Shown here: positions 1-6,211 of the stretch, one piece after another
Position numbering within the stretch: the stretch's first letter is position 1
How the letters are laid out: each line of letters starts with the position of its first letter
Assembly (NCBI GenBank): GCA_947311175.1
Contig: CAMZKK010000201.1
Location: 1 to 7,794, forward strand
Source of the DNA: an uncultured Planctomycetota bacterium
Lineage (GTDB): Bacteria; Planctomycetota; SZUA-567; JAFGNG01
Length of the DNA stretch: 7,794 nucleotides
Direction: 5' to 3'
Program-made: the position numbers and the translations under genes
The notes under the pieces: model-generated
What the model was told of the DNA's origin: nothing
The model's input: only the letters and a program-made list of their open reading frames with translations
The model's database searches: none

Positions 1-737
1 CTCTCTAAAAATGCTGTAATAGTTTCTCTATCACTCCAATTTATATAATATTTATTTGCGTGATTAACTAACAAGTCTCCAATAACCATATAATCTAAAA
101 TGTCACCTGCATACCTGATAACATCTCCTTGCCAATCCAACTCTTCATTGTTTTCTCTTGCTTGCAAGATGCGTTCAACCACTTCAACTGGATCGCAATT
201 ATCTCTTGTTACTCTTAAATCATTATAAATGAAGTGTGTTGCTTCTGCTTTATTTATTTGAAATCGTTTTTTTGTATGTTCCTCCCCAGTACTTAAAACT
301 TTTAAAAAATATTGAGTTGGTTTAAATCGAATTCTATCATCAATAATTTCTTTTAATTTATGAAACTTTATATGTCCGCCAGGATATTGAAAATAGAAAA
401 GGAAGTATTTAAAAAACTGAACTAAATCCTGTTCTTCTGCAAGTTTCTGAGCAATTGCACCTGTCTTTGCAGTTTTGTTTACATTATCTTCTTCAATAAA
501 TCCAAATAATGCTGAGATTTCTGTTCTCCAATTGTCAATTGTTTTATCTGTTTTAGTCGCATTACCAGTATATAGCCTAATAGCATTAAATAAATTTTGA
601 TTAAAAACCTTTATTGGTTGACTACCAAGTTTAGATATTTCACTAGCAACATATAACAAAACATTCTCTATGTCATTTTTGAACCTAGGTCGAACCTGAT
701 GTAGCCTATGGTAATATTTGTTTGGTATTTTATACAT
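1..737 (-). CDS. Putative type II restriction endonuclease, N-terminal 245 residues (runs off left edge)
   Basis: An open frame starts at the ATG at 737 and stays open to the left edge, giving 245 residues without a stop. It is the third gene of a minus-strand operon after a cytosine-5 methyltransferase. The methyltransferase stop overlaps this start by 8 nt (ATGTATAA), and an AAAGG site lies 7 nt upstream (745-749). The protein starts MYKIPNKYYHRLHQ and is basic and largely helical in appearance. It has no signal peptide or membrane segment. A stretch at about residues 113-146 is rich in aromatic and basic residues (FFKYFLFYFQYPGG, then IRFKPTQYFLKVL); this loosely recalls AlwI-type endonucleases, but I cannot assign a family. 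No PD-(D/E)xK, HNH or GIY-YIG site is evident here, so a catalytic centre may lie beyond the window. The restriction role is inferred mainly from position: regulator, methyltransferase and an unknown coupled gene is the classic type II layout. Confidence 0.6.
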   Translation of the reverse strand, partial: MYKIPNKYYHRLHQVRPRFKNDIENVLLYVASEISKLGSQPIKVFNQNLFNAIRLYTGNATKTDKTIDNWRTEISALFGFIEEDNVNKTAKTGAIAQKLAEEQDLVQFFKYFLFYFQYPGGHIKFHKLKEIIDDRIRFKPTQYFLKVLSTGEEHTKKRFQINKAEATHFIYNDLRVTRDNCDPVEVVERILQARENNEELDWQGDVIRYAGDILDYMVIGDLLVNHANKYYINWSDRETITAFLE

Positions 738-1782
738 CTAATTGCCTTTTTAAGTTGATTGCAATATGTTTAGCCAACAAAGGGGGGACAGCATTTCCAA
801 CTTGCTTATATTGACTTGTTTTGTTGCCAAGAAATATAAAATCATCTGAAAAAGATTGAATTCTAGCACTCTCTCTAACCGTTGGAACTCTATTAAATTC
901 ATAATGAAAATGATGTCTGTGCCCTGTATCAATTGTAAAACTAGGTTTTTTACTGTTTAACCTTGTCCAAGCAATATTAACTTTTCTTGTGTCTTTTAGG
1001 TGTTCAGGCAAGTTTTTATAATTTCCTCCATCAGGAACCATTGCAATTATCTCAACTGTTTTTTCCTTATGATTTGTTAATTGATGATTGAAAAGCCTTT
1101 TTGTGCCATTTCTAATTTTCTTTTGATATTCAGAGAAACAAGGTAATGGATATTCCGAATCGTCTTCTATTGAAAAATTAGGCAAATCAGAGATTGCTTC
1201 TTCTGATGTTACTTTTTTATTATTTAAAGGTTCTGGAAATTCAAATTTATTTCCGTTTTTCAAACCTACAAAAAAAGCTCTTTTTCTATTTTGTGGCACA
1301 CCAAAATCAGAAGCCAATAGAACTTTATAAGTAACATTGTATCCTAGTTTTTCAAAGTCTTCAAGGATACTGTCTTTAAAAACACCTTTCCCCATAGAAA
1401 TAATATTGGGAACATTTTCTAGCAAAAAAGCTTTGGGTTTATAAAAGTCAACAAATTCAACAAACGATTTATAAAGTTTGTTTCTTTCATCATCAATAAA
1501 TCGTTTTCCCGCAATTGAAAATCCCTGACAAGGTGGACCTCCAACAATAACATCTACATATGATATACCTGTTTGCTCTTTTATTTCAGTTGGTGTTGTT
1601 TTAAATAAGTCAGTAACAATGCCTAATGTGTTTTTATGATTAAATTTGAATGTACTAATCGCATCTTTCCAGTTATCTATACCAAGAACAACTTCATAAT
1701 CAGCATCAATAAAGCCTTGGGACAATCCTCCACAACCACTAAATAAATCAATCACTGTTTTCTTTTTTAACATATTATCCAT
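730..1782 (-). CDS. DNA (cytosine-5-)-methyltransferase of a type II restriction-modification system
   Basis: This 350-residue enzyme transfers a methyl group from S-adenosylmethionine to C5 of cytosine in a specific DNA site, protecting host DNA from the partner nuclease. All the diagnostic motifs are present in order. Motif I is DLFSGCGGLSQGF (12-24, SAM binding). Motif IV is GGPPCQGFS (81-89) with catalytic Cys85. Motif VI is ENV (122-124), motif VIII QNRKR (164-168), motif IX RESARIQSF (303-311) and motif X QVGNAVPP (327-334). The target recognition region between VIII and IX (about 175-300) is short, typical of a mono-specific enzyme; the recognition site cannot be read from sequence. 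The length is normal for the family and no motif is damaged. The ATG at 1782 overlaps the regulator stop by 8 nt (ATGGATAA), suggesting translational coupling. The only SD-like AAGGA is 13 nt upstream, which is too far to be ideal. An internal ATG at codon 4 is an alternative start. Confidence 0.95.
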   Translation of the reverse strand: MDNMLKKKTVIDLFSGCGGLSQGFIDADYEVVLGIDNWKDAISTFKFNHKNTLGIVTDLFKTTPTEIKEQTGISYVDVIVGGPPCQGFSIAGKRFIDDERNKLYKSFVEFVDFYKPKAFLLENVPNIISMGKGVFKDSILEDFEKLGYNVTYKVLLASDFGVPQNRKRAFFVGLKNGNKFEFPEPLNNKKVTSEEAISDLPNFSIEDDSEYPLPCFSEYQKKIRNGTKRLFNHQLTNHKEKTVEIIAMVPDGGNYKNLPEHLKDTRKVNIAWTRLNSKKPSFTIDTGHRHHFHYEFNRVPTVRESARIQSFSDDFIFLGNKTSQYKQVGNAVPPLLAKHIAINLKRQLDV

Positions 1783-2095
1783 TAAATTCTAAATTTCCTT
1801 GTCTTATATTCCTTTGCTCAATATACTTAATCTTTTCTTCTGCAAGTATTAATACCTTTTCAGAACAATTACTTTCATATATTTTGTAAGCAATTTGTTC
1901 ACTAATAAACTCATCTTTCAATTCATCTAAATTCAATTTAAATGTTACAGCAATTCTTGGCAATATCTTTTCGTCTAATTTTCTTTTTCCATTTTCAATT
2001 TTACTTAAAGCCCCACTATCTATACCTAGTTTTGCACCAAGTTGAGTTAAAGTCATTTCATTATTAACTCTCATTTTTTTTAATAAATTCTCCAA
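1775..2095 (-). CDS. XRE-family helix-turn-helix regulator of the restriction-modification operon (start region possibly frameshifted)
   Basis: This small DNA-binding protein is the first gene of the operon and is probably its controller. The helix-turn-helix spans about residues 14-38 (MTLTQLGAKLGID, then ALSKIENGKR), followed by a helical tail with FISEQIAYKIYESN and the ending NIRQGNLEF. Both parts recall XRE regulators encoded beside cytosine methyltransferases. As annotated it opens with a TTG at 2095, which has no ribosome binding site. Thirteen bases upstream an ATG at 2108 opens another frame reading MKETFGEFIKK, which matches the usual N-terminus of these regulators. That frame meets a run of eight A residues (2081-2074 on this strand) and stops after 14 codons at 2064. 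With seven A residues the two frames would join exactly into one full-length protein. Possible explanations are a disabling frameshift, slippage at the A-run, re-initiation at the in-frame ATG at 2074, or a sequencing error. The stop overlaps the methyltransferase start by 8 nt. Confidence 0.8.
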   Translation of the reverse strand: MENLLKKMRVNNEMTLTQLGAKLGIDSGALSKIENGKRKLDEKILPRIAVTFKLNLDELKDEFISEQIAYKIYESNCSEKVLILAEEKIKYIEQRNIRQGNLEFNG

Positions 2096-2115
2096 ATGTT
2101 TCTTTCATAATTGAA

Positions 2116-2154
2116 AAAATATTCTTGCTAAATAATTCTTGACAAATTTAGCAA
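2116..2154 (-). promoter_or_regulatory. Putative restriction-modification operon promoter with inverted-repeat operator
   Basis: On the minus strand a -35-like TTGTCA (2145-2140) and a -10-like TATTTT (2121-2116) are 18 bp apart. A perfect 9-bp inverted repeat, TTGCTAAAT/ATTTAGCAA, lies at 2125-2133 and 2146-2154 with a 12-bp spacer. Its half-site centres are 21 bp apart, about two helical turns, so two subunits could bind the same face of DNA. One half-site touches the upstream side of the -35 box and the other lies between -35 and -10. This is where a regulator such as the XRE protein could control its own operon. The predicted transcription start near 2109 would make a transcript starting at the ATG at 2108 essentially leaderless, as reported for some restriction-modification controller genes. 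The repeat is directly visible; the promoter and the binding protein are inferred. Confidence 0.5.
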
Positions 2155-2224
2155 ATTATTCGATGTAGAACAAAATTATTAATAGTTTTTTAAAAATTCA
2201 ATGATGTCTGTGTCGTTTTTGGTA

Positions 2225-2295
2225 TGGTGGCCAACGATTGTGTAAACTCTATGGTGTTTATTCCTCTAAATTGGTGGGCTAAACACAATTGTGTA
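2225..2295. repeat. Imperfect direct repeat pair and 12-bp palindrome next to the recombinase relic
   Basis: Two related stretches lie about 47 bp apart: TGGTGGCCAACGATTGTGTA (2225-2244) and a version at 2272-2295 that starts TGGTGGGCTAAA and ends TTGTGTA. The second contains the perfect palindrome ACACAATTGTGT (2283-2294). On the minus strand they lie immediately downstream of the tyrosine recombinase relic. They could be remnants of recombination sites. They do not match the integron attC consensus well enough to be called one. The rest of the gene-free stretch 2155-2321 is AT-rich with no other recognisable content. Confidence 0.3.
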
Positions 2296-2321
2296 TATTT
2301 TTCTTTTATCATTTGCTCGTC

Positions 2322-2441
2322 TCAATCAAAAAAATCATCAACGGGGTTTCTAACCTTATCAATTGCTTTTTTTGATACATTAGTATGAATCTCGGTCGCT
2401 TTCGAGCTTTCATATTCTAATAATTCTTTAGTAATCTCAAA
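2322..2441 (-). pseudogene. Decayed C-terminal remnant of a tyrosine recombinase (Xer/phage-type integrase)
   Basis: About 39 codons on the minus strand read ITKELLEYESSK, then ATEIHTNVSKKAIDKV, then RNPVDDFFD and a stop (2324-2322). This closely resembles the C-terminal end of bacterial tyrosine recombinases, whose typical form is LLGHxSSKTTEIYTHVS followed by KxxxxIKNPLDDFF. Two key positions are changed: the conserved LGH reads LEY, and the nucleophilic Tyr in TEIYTHVS reads His. A TGA at 2444-2442 lies immediately upstream in frame, and the rest of the enzyme (the catalytic Arg boxes and N-terminal domain) is absent, because the next gene ends at 2453. The fragment cannot be an active recombinase. 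It lies between the restriction-modification operon and a chromosomal gene and suggests past integration of a mobile element here. The resemblance is recognised by eye, not from an alignment. Confidence 0.65.
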
Positions 2442-2452
2442 TCAGTTTATTA

Positions 2453-3415
2453 TTAATATATCCGTAAACTCTGCATTATTTCGGCAACGGTTAATCCACC
2501 TTGACGGTCAAAGTAAAGACCGTAAATCATATATCCTTTTTTCTTGTAGCGTGTAAAAAACAAATTACACGCGACGTCACGCATAAGAAGGATACCTTCA
2601 TAAAAACATCCCAATCCTCTTCTCCTTGCCAAAATCACATTTCGGGCACTTTTGTTTTTGAAACTACTCAGCATCTTCGCATGTTTTGACTGTAAAAAAT
2701 TAGCTAAATCAACATCCTCAATCATTGGAAAAACAACTACTACAATATAATTGTAGCCATCCGGGGATGTATAGCGGTGTTGGGTTCCATCGAGGATGGT
2801 ATATGGTTTTACTTCTTCCTTCCAGCTCTTAGGGATAGAGATACTAAAGCCTGGTCCTCTAAATAAATTTGATTGATAGGCATTTTGTCTGGCAAATGGG
2901 ATTGTCCCCCACAGGGTATTTAAATTAACAGCTGCAGCAGAAACATCTCTTGTGTTTAGTAGTAGTAACTGCTCGCCTGATGGTGGGAGCTTATTTGTTG
3001 TAGGTATGGCTTCAGTCTTTGTTGTTGCTTCTTTTGTTTTTATATTTGTTTGCGGGTGTGATTTATTTGCTATTGATGGTGGATTCGCCGGCTCCCACGG
3101 TAGATATGCTTCTGTTTTGGTAGTTATTGGTAAGGCGTTAGTTTTATTTTCTTTGCTTGGTTTAGGCTGTATAGTCGAAGGCGTGTTTGTTTTAATGTTG
3201 TTCTTGCCATTACAAACCGGACAAGGAATTTTTTCTCCGGCTATTTCACAATAGCCCTTGTTGCCACAGTAAGGGCAGACGTTGTCGCTATTGTTTCTTT
3301 CTTCTGCAGTCTTTGCTGTGGTGACTTCATCAATGAAGTCGGACTGAGCAAATGCTGACGACAAAAAAGTAAATGCCAAACAAATTGTTACTATTTTAAT
3401 CATTCGTACCATCAT
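2453..3415 (-). CDS. Exported protein with N-terminal Cys4 zinc-ribbon-like motif and unrecognised C-terminal domain
   Basis: This 320-residue protein has a clear signal peptide: a basic start MMVRMIKIV, a hydrophobic core TICLAFTFLSS, and a likely signal peptidase I site after SAFA (residue 23). The mature part opens with two CxxC pairs (CPYC 47-50 and CPVC 65-68, plus Cys56) in a DnaJ-type zinc-finger-like arrangement, which is odd for an exported protein. Residues 72-147 form a low-complexity Thr/Pro/Lys/Asn linker in which TTKTEA occurs twice (98-103 and 131-136). The C-terminal part, about 188-320, begins FRGPGFSISIPKSWKEE and has alternating beta-like segments. It loosely recalls PsbP/DcrB-like domains found in exported proteins, but I cannot assign it and propose no function. 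The start at 3415 is supported by AGGAG at 3425-3429, 9 nt upstream; ATG codons at residues 2 and 5 are alternatives. A sigma70-like promoter lies upstream. Confidence 0.85.
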   Translation of the reverse strand: MMVRMIKIVTICLAFTFLSSAFAQSDFIDEVTTAKTAEERNNSDNVCPYCGNKGYCEIAGEKIPCPVCNGKNNIKTNTPSTIQPKPSKENKTNALPITTKTEAYLPWEPANPPSIANKSHPQTNIKTKEATTKTEAIPTTNKLPPSGEQLLLLNTRDVSAAAVNLNTLWGTIPFARQNAYQSNLFRGPGFSISIPKSWKEEVKPYTILDGTQHRYTSPDGYNYIVVVVFPMIEDVDLANFLQSKHAKMLSSFKNKSARNVILARRRGLGCFYEGILLMRDVACNLFFTRYKKKGYMIYGLYFDRQGGLTVAEIMQSLRIY

Positions 3416-3450
3416 ATATCAAAACTCCTGATAATTAAAAAGATTCTAAT

Positions 3451-3479
3451 ATCTTAACTTGAGAGGAAGCTCTTGGCAA
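3451..3479 (-). promoter_or_regulatory. Sigma70-type promoter for the exported Cys4 protein
   Basis: On the minus strand, TTGCCA (3479-3474, five of six matches to the -35 consensus) is separated by exactly 17 bp from TAAGAT (3456-3451, four of six matches to the -10 consensus). Transcription would start near 3444, leaving a short leader that contains the AGGAG site for the ATG at 3415. The spacer contains the short inverted repeat AGAG-GAAG-CTCT. Confidence 0.55.
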
Positions 3480-3515
3480 GAAAAAGAAGAAAGATTATTC
3501 ATTGTAAAATCACAC

Positions 3516-3544
3516 TTGACAGATATTTGCCAATTTACTATTAC
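3516..3544 (+). promoter_or_regulatory. Sigma70-type promoter for the GH57 gene
   Basis: A perfect -35 box TTGACA (3516-3521) is followed after 17 bp by TATTAC (3539-3544, four of six matches to the -10 consensus). The predicted start near 3551 gives a leader of about 40 nt with AAAGG (3580-3584) placed 6 nt before the ATG at 3591. It lies back to back with the leftward promoter, with 36 bp between the two -35 boxes. Confidence 0.6.
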
Positions 3545-3590
3545 ATAAATATTAATTTAAAATAAAATACAATTACCTCAAAGGCTAATA

Positions 3591-5828
3591 ATGGGAAAAA
3601 AGAAAACAACCAAGCAAGCAGATAAAGATGACAATGACTCAAAAAATATAATAGCAACTGGGTTTACTCGTGAGGAAGAACAGGTCGTTGATATTGATTT
3701 GCTGAGGAAAGAACCTTACATCTCGGAATTTTACAATGAGACTTACTTGTATCTCGTGCCAAAAGACCCAAAATCATTATTTGTTTTTTGGGAAATAGGA
3801 GAGGATACCAGACTTGAGCTTGTTGGTAGATTTGGTGATGATTTTTTTCAAAACAATGCTTTAATCTTAAAAATTAATCAAGTTACTAATGTTGAATTTG
3901 ACGGTTTTAATGCAAATTATGGCTTTGAGGTCGATGACTCTCTTCACTGGAAAAACAACTATTGGATTGCGGTTGACGGTGGACAGAATTATGTGGCAGA
4001 AATTGGATATCGTGCCAATGGCACTGATTTTTTTGAAAAGGTTGCTCGCTCTAACGTTATTTTTATACCAAAGGGAAAAGTAGAAGATAAAGAAAATTAC
4101 TGCGAATGGAATAATGTAGATGTAAAATATGAAAATATTGAAATACCGGTAGACAATGAAGATTGGCGGTTTAATCAATTTAATTATTGGAAAAATGGAA
4201 CTCACGGCAACAAGGAAGAAGTTGGTTATTGGTCTTTGGTTCTCCATCAGCATCTCCCCTTTATTCGCCACCCTGAATATGATGTGAGCTTAGAAGAACA
4301 GTGGTTTTTTGAAGCGGTAGTTTCTGTTTATACTCAGACTCTCAAGATGTTTCACAATTTAGAAAATGATAAGGTTGACTTTCGGCTGACTCTATCTATT
4401 ACCCCGCCTTTAATTTCAATGATGCAAGACCCATTGTTAATCAAAAGGGCAGCAAGACATATTGACGAGTGTATAAAATTCGCAACTAGAGAGCGAGATA
4501 ACGGATATGGCAAACCGTATTATGAAGCAATTGAGCAGACATTACATAAGTTTTGGATCGCAAAAGAAATATTTGATAAGTATGAGGGAGATCTTACTCG
4601 TGGTTATAAATATTTTCAGGATCTTGGAAAAATAGAAATTATTACCTGTCCTGCGACTCATATGGTTTTGCCATTTTTTGCTCATCTTCCTGAGGCAATC
4701 AGGGCACAAATTAAAACAGCGGTTACTCAGTATGAGAGAACTTTTGGTAAGCCTCCACAAGGTATGTGGCTTCCGGAAAATGCTTACACTCCGGGAATTG
4801 ATAGATATTTGGCAGATGAAGGGATTAAATGGTTTTTGGTAAATCGTAATGGTTTGTTTGAGGGTGACACAAAATGCTTTTATGATACCAACGCACCGAT
4901 AGTAACCGATAGTGGAATTGCTTGTTTTGGGATTGATAAAGATACACGAGATCAGGTCTGGAGTAGAGAGTCAGGATATCCCGGTCATCCAAATTATAAA
5001 GAATGGTATCGTGACTTGGGATATGATGCAGACTGGGATTATCTTCCTGAGTATTTCAAGACTGCCGATGTCCGCAGGAATACTGGCCTTAAATATTATC
5101 GGATAACTGATAAAATGTGTAGTCTTCATGAAAAGGATTATTACGATGTCGCTTGGGCAAAAGAAACTGTTTATGAGCAAGCCGGACAGTTTGTTTATTA
5201 TCGAGGAGTTCAGGCAAATCACATTAAAGACACAATGAGTATCAAGCCATGCATAGTATCAGCTTATGATGCTGAACTATTTGGTCATTGGTGGGAGGAA
5301 GGTCATCAATGGCTAGAATCGGTTTTTAGAAAGATGTGTTTTGATCAAGAAGAAGTTAGACCGTGTACCCCTTCTGAATACTTAGCAGAGAATCCAAATC
5401 ATCAAAGATTAACTCCAGGTGCAAGTTCATGGGGCAAAAATGACTATTTTAATGTTTGGGTTGACGGTAGGGAATATCAACCAAATTGCTGGGTTTATCG
5501 ACATTACTTTCGTCTAATCGAAAAAATGATTGAGGTGGCAAATAAATATCAACACAATAAAGACCCCTTGCTGGAGAGAGCACTGAATCAGGCTGTTAGA
5601 GAGCTGTTTCTATCAACCGCTTCGGATTGGGGATTTTTGATAGAAACCGGACAGGCAACTCGCTATTCGGAAATGCAAATAGTAACTCACATTGCTCGCA
5701 CGAAAGAATTGCTAGAACAAATACAATCGGGAAAAATAGAGGAAAAATTTCTCATCACCTTAGAAACTGCCGACTGTATTTTTCCTTACCAGGATACAGA
5801 TTTTAGAGTTTTTTGTAGCAATCTCTGA
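3591..5828 (+). CDS. DUF4912-GH57 fusion protein, probable 1,4-alpha-glucan (glycogen) branching enzyme
   Basis: The 745-residue protein begins with a Lys/Asp-rich, probably disordered tail (1-30). A DUF4912 domain follows (about 40-165; TYLYLVPKDPKSLFVFWEIG at 51-70), then a glycoside hydrolase family 57 domain of the branching-enzyme (DUF1957) type (about 213-710). The signature motifs are present: HQH (219-221), GMWLPENAY (391-399) with predicted nucleophile Glu396, SAYDAELFGHWW (557-568) with predicted acid/base Asp560, and the C-terminal helical region with ASDWGF (677-682). The 164-residue gap between catalytic residues is close to that of characterised archaeal GH57 branching enzymes. 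Family knowledge predicts cleavage of alpha-1,4 glucan and transfer to form alpha-1,6 branches during glycogen synthesis; the DUF4912 part may help bind glucan or partners, which is unproven. There is no signal peptide, so the enzyme is cytoplasmic. No other glycogen gene is in view and transcription is probably monocistronic. A GH57 alpha-amylase or 4-alpha-glucanotransferase is less likely given the VWSRESGYPG-type loop. Confidence 0.9.
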   Translation: MGKKKTTKQADKDDNDSKNIIATGFTREEEQVVDIDLLRKEPYISEFYNETYLYLVPKDPKSLFVFWEIGEDTRLELVGRFGDDFFQNNALILKINQVTNVEFDGFNANYGFEVDDSLHWKNNYWIAVDGGQNYVAEIGYRANGTDFFEKVARSNVIFIPKGKVEDKENYCEWNNVDVKYENIEIPVDNEDWRFNQFNYWKNGTHGNKEEVGYWSLVLHQHLPFIRHPEYDVSLEEQWFFEAVVSVYTQTLKMFHNLENDKVDFRLTLSITPPLISMMQDPLLIKRAARHIDECIKFATRERDNGYGKPYYEAIEQTLHKFWIAKEIFDKYEGDLTRGYKYFQDLGKIEIITCPATHMVLPFFAHLPEAIRAQIKTAVTQYERTFGKPPQGMWLPENAYTPGIDRYLADEGIKWFLVNRNGLFEGDTKCFYDTNAPIVTDSGIACFGIDKDTRDQVWSRESGYPGHPNYKEWYRDLGYDADWDYLPEYFKTADVRRNTGLKYYRITDKMCSLHEKDYYDVAWAKETVYEQAGQFVYYRGVQANHIKDTMSIKPCIVSAYDAELFGHWWEEGHQWLESVFRKMCFDQEEVRPCTPSEYLAENPNHQRLTPGASSWGKNDYFNVWVDGREYQPNCWVYRHYFRLIEKMIEVANKYQHNKDPLLERALNQAVRELFLSTASDWGFLIETGQATRYSEMQIVTHIARTKELLEQIQSGKIEEKFLITLETADCIFPYQDTDFRVFCSNL

Positions 5829-5865
5829 AAACAATAGTAATTCACAAAAAGTATATTGTGCGTAA

Positions 5866-5940
5866 TTTAAATCCGGGAAATTTAAAATCATCGTAGCGAT
5901 ACAGTTTTGATTTAACCTAAATTCTTCAGTTGAAATTTAG
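5866..5940. terminator. Weak AT-rich hairpins between convergent genes, possible bidirectional terminator
   Basis: The 120-nt gap between the convergent GH57 gene and the small minus-strand gene holds TTTAAAT/ATTTAAA (5866-5872 and 5880-5886, 7-nt loop) and CTAAATT/ATTTAG with an inner TTCA/TGAA (5917-5940). Both stems are AT-rich and neither is followed by a good T-run on either strand. Position suggests transcription end signals; the structures themselves are weak. Confidence 0.3.
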
Positions 5941-5948
5941 AATTTGAT

Positions 5949-6206
5949 TTATTCACTTTTTTTGTTGGAAAGAAGTTTTCTTAGGCTTTCTAGCAATGCC
6001 TCAAATCTGTCAGCGACATCTTTTTTGTTTAAAACATCTTTATCTAAATAAATCTTATCCGGATTTATCTTATTTTCGTCAGTGCCTGCAACTCCATTTT
6101 TTTCTATGATTCGCTTAAGTTTATTCTCGTTTTTTAGCCAAAATGCGCTTAGTTGATTATACGTCAAATTTTTAGAGTTTTTAGGAATTCGATTATTTGC
6201 GGCCAC
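5949..6206 (-). CDS. Small uncharacterised charged protein (85 residues)
   Basis: I do not recognise this protein. It is supported as a gene by a GTG start at 6206 preceded, 5 nt away, by a perfect AGGAGG (6212-6217), and by a sensible charged composition. It is hydrophilic and Lys/Asn/Glu-rich, with no Cys, signal peptide or membrane segment. Two helical parts are suggested: LSAFWLKNENKLKRIIEKNG (19-38) and KKDVADRFEALLESLRKLLS (61-80), the second amphipathic with Leu spacing that could allow dimerisation. A polar stretch with DENKINPDK lies between them. The gene is convergent with the GH57 gene and divergent from ybaB-recR, so it is probably transcribed alone. No clear -35/-10 pair was found for it. 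It could be a cytoplasmic regulator or structural protein; no function is proposed. Confidence 0.7.
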   Translation of the reverse strand: MAANNRIPKNSKNLTYNQLSAFWLKNENKLKRIIEKNGVAGTDENKINPDKIYLDKDVLNKKDVADRFEALLESLRKLLSNKKSE

Positions 6207-6211
6207 AATAG

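Noticed and set aside
2225..2295. Integron attC site
   Set aside because: GCCCACC and GTTGGCC only partly fit the attC core consensus (RYYYAAC/GTTRRRY) and no gene cassette array follows; kept only as an unexplained repeat.
2952..3254. 100-residue hydrophobic open frame on the plus strand
   Set aside because: It is antisense to the Thr/Pro/Lys linker of the exported protein, whose codons give Val/Phe/Leu-rich readings on the other strand; no independent start signal.
3867..4271. 134-residue open frame on the minus strand inside the GH57 gene
   Set aside because: It lies wholly antisense to a strongly supported gene with intact catalytic motifs and has no ribosome binding site or recognisable domain; shadow frame.
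5887..5913. Terminator from the ATCG-tag-CGAT mini-hairpin between convergent genes
   Set aside because: The stem is only 4 bp with a 3-nt loop and lacks a T-run; likely chance.
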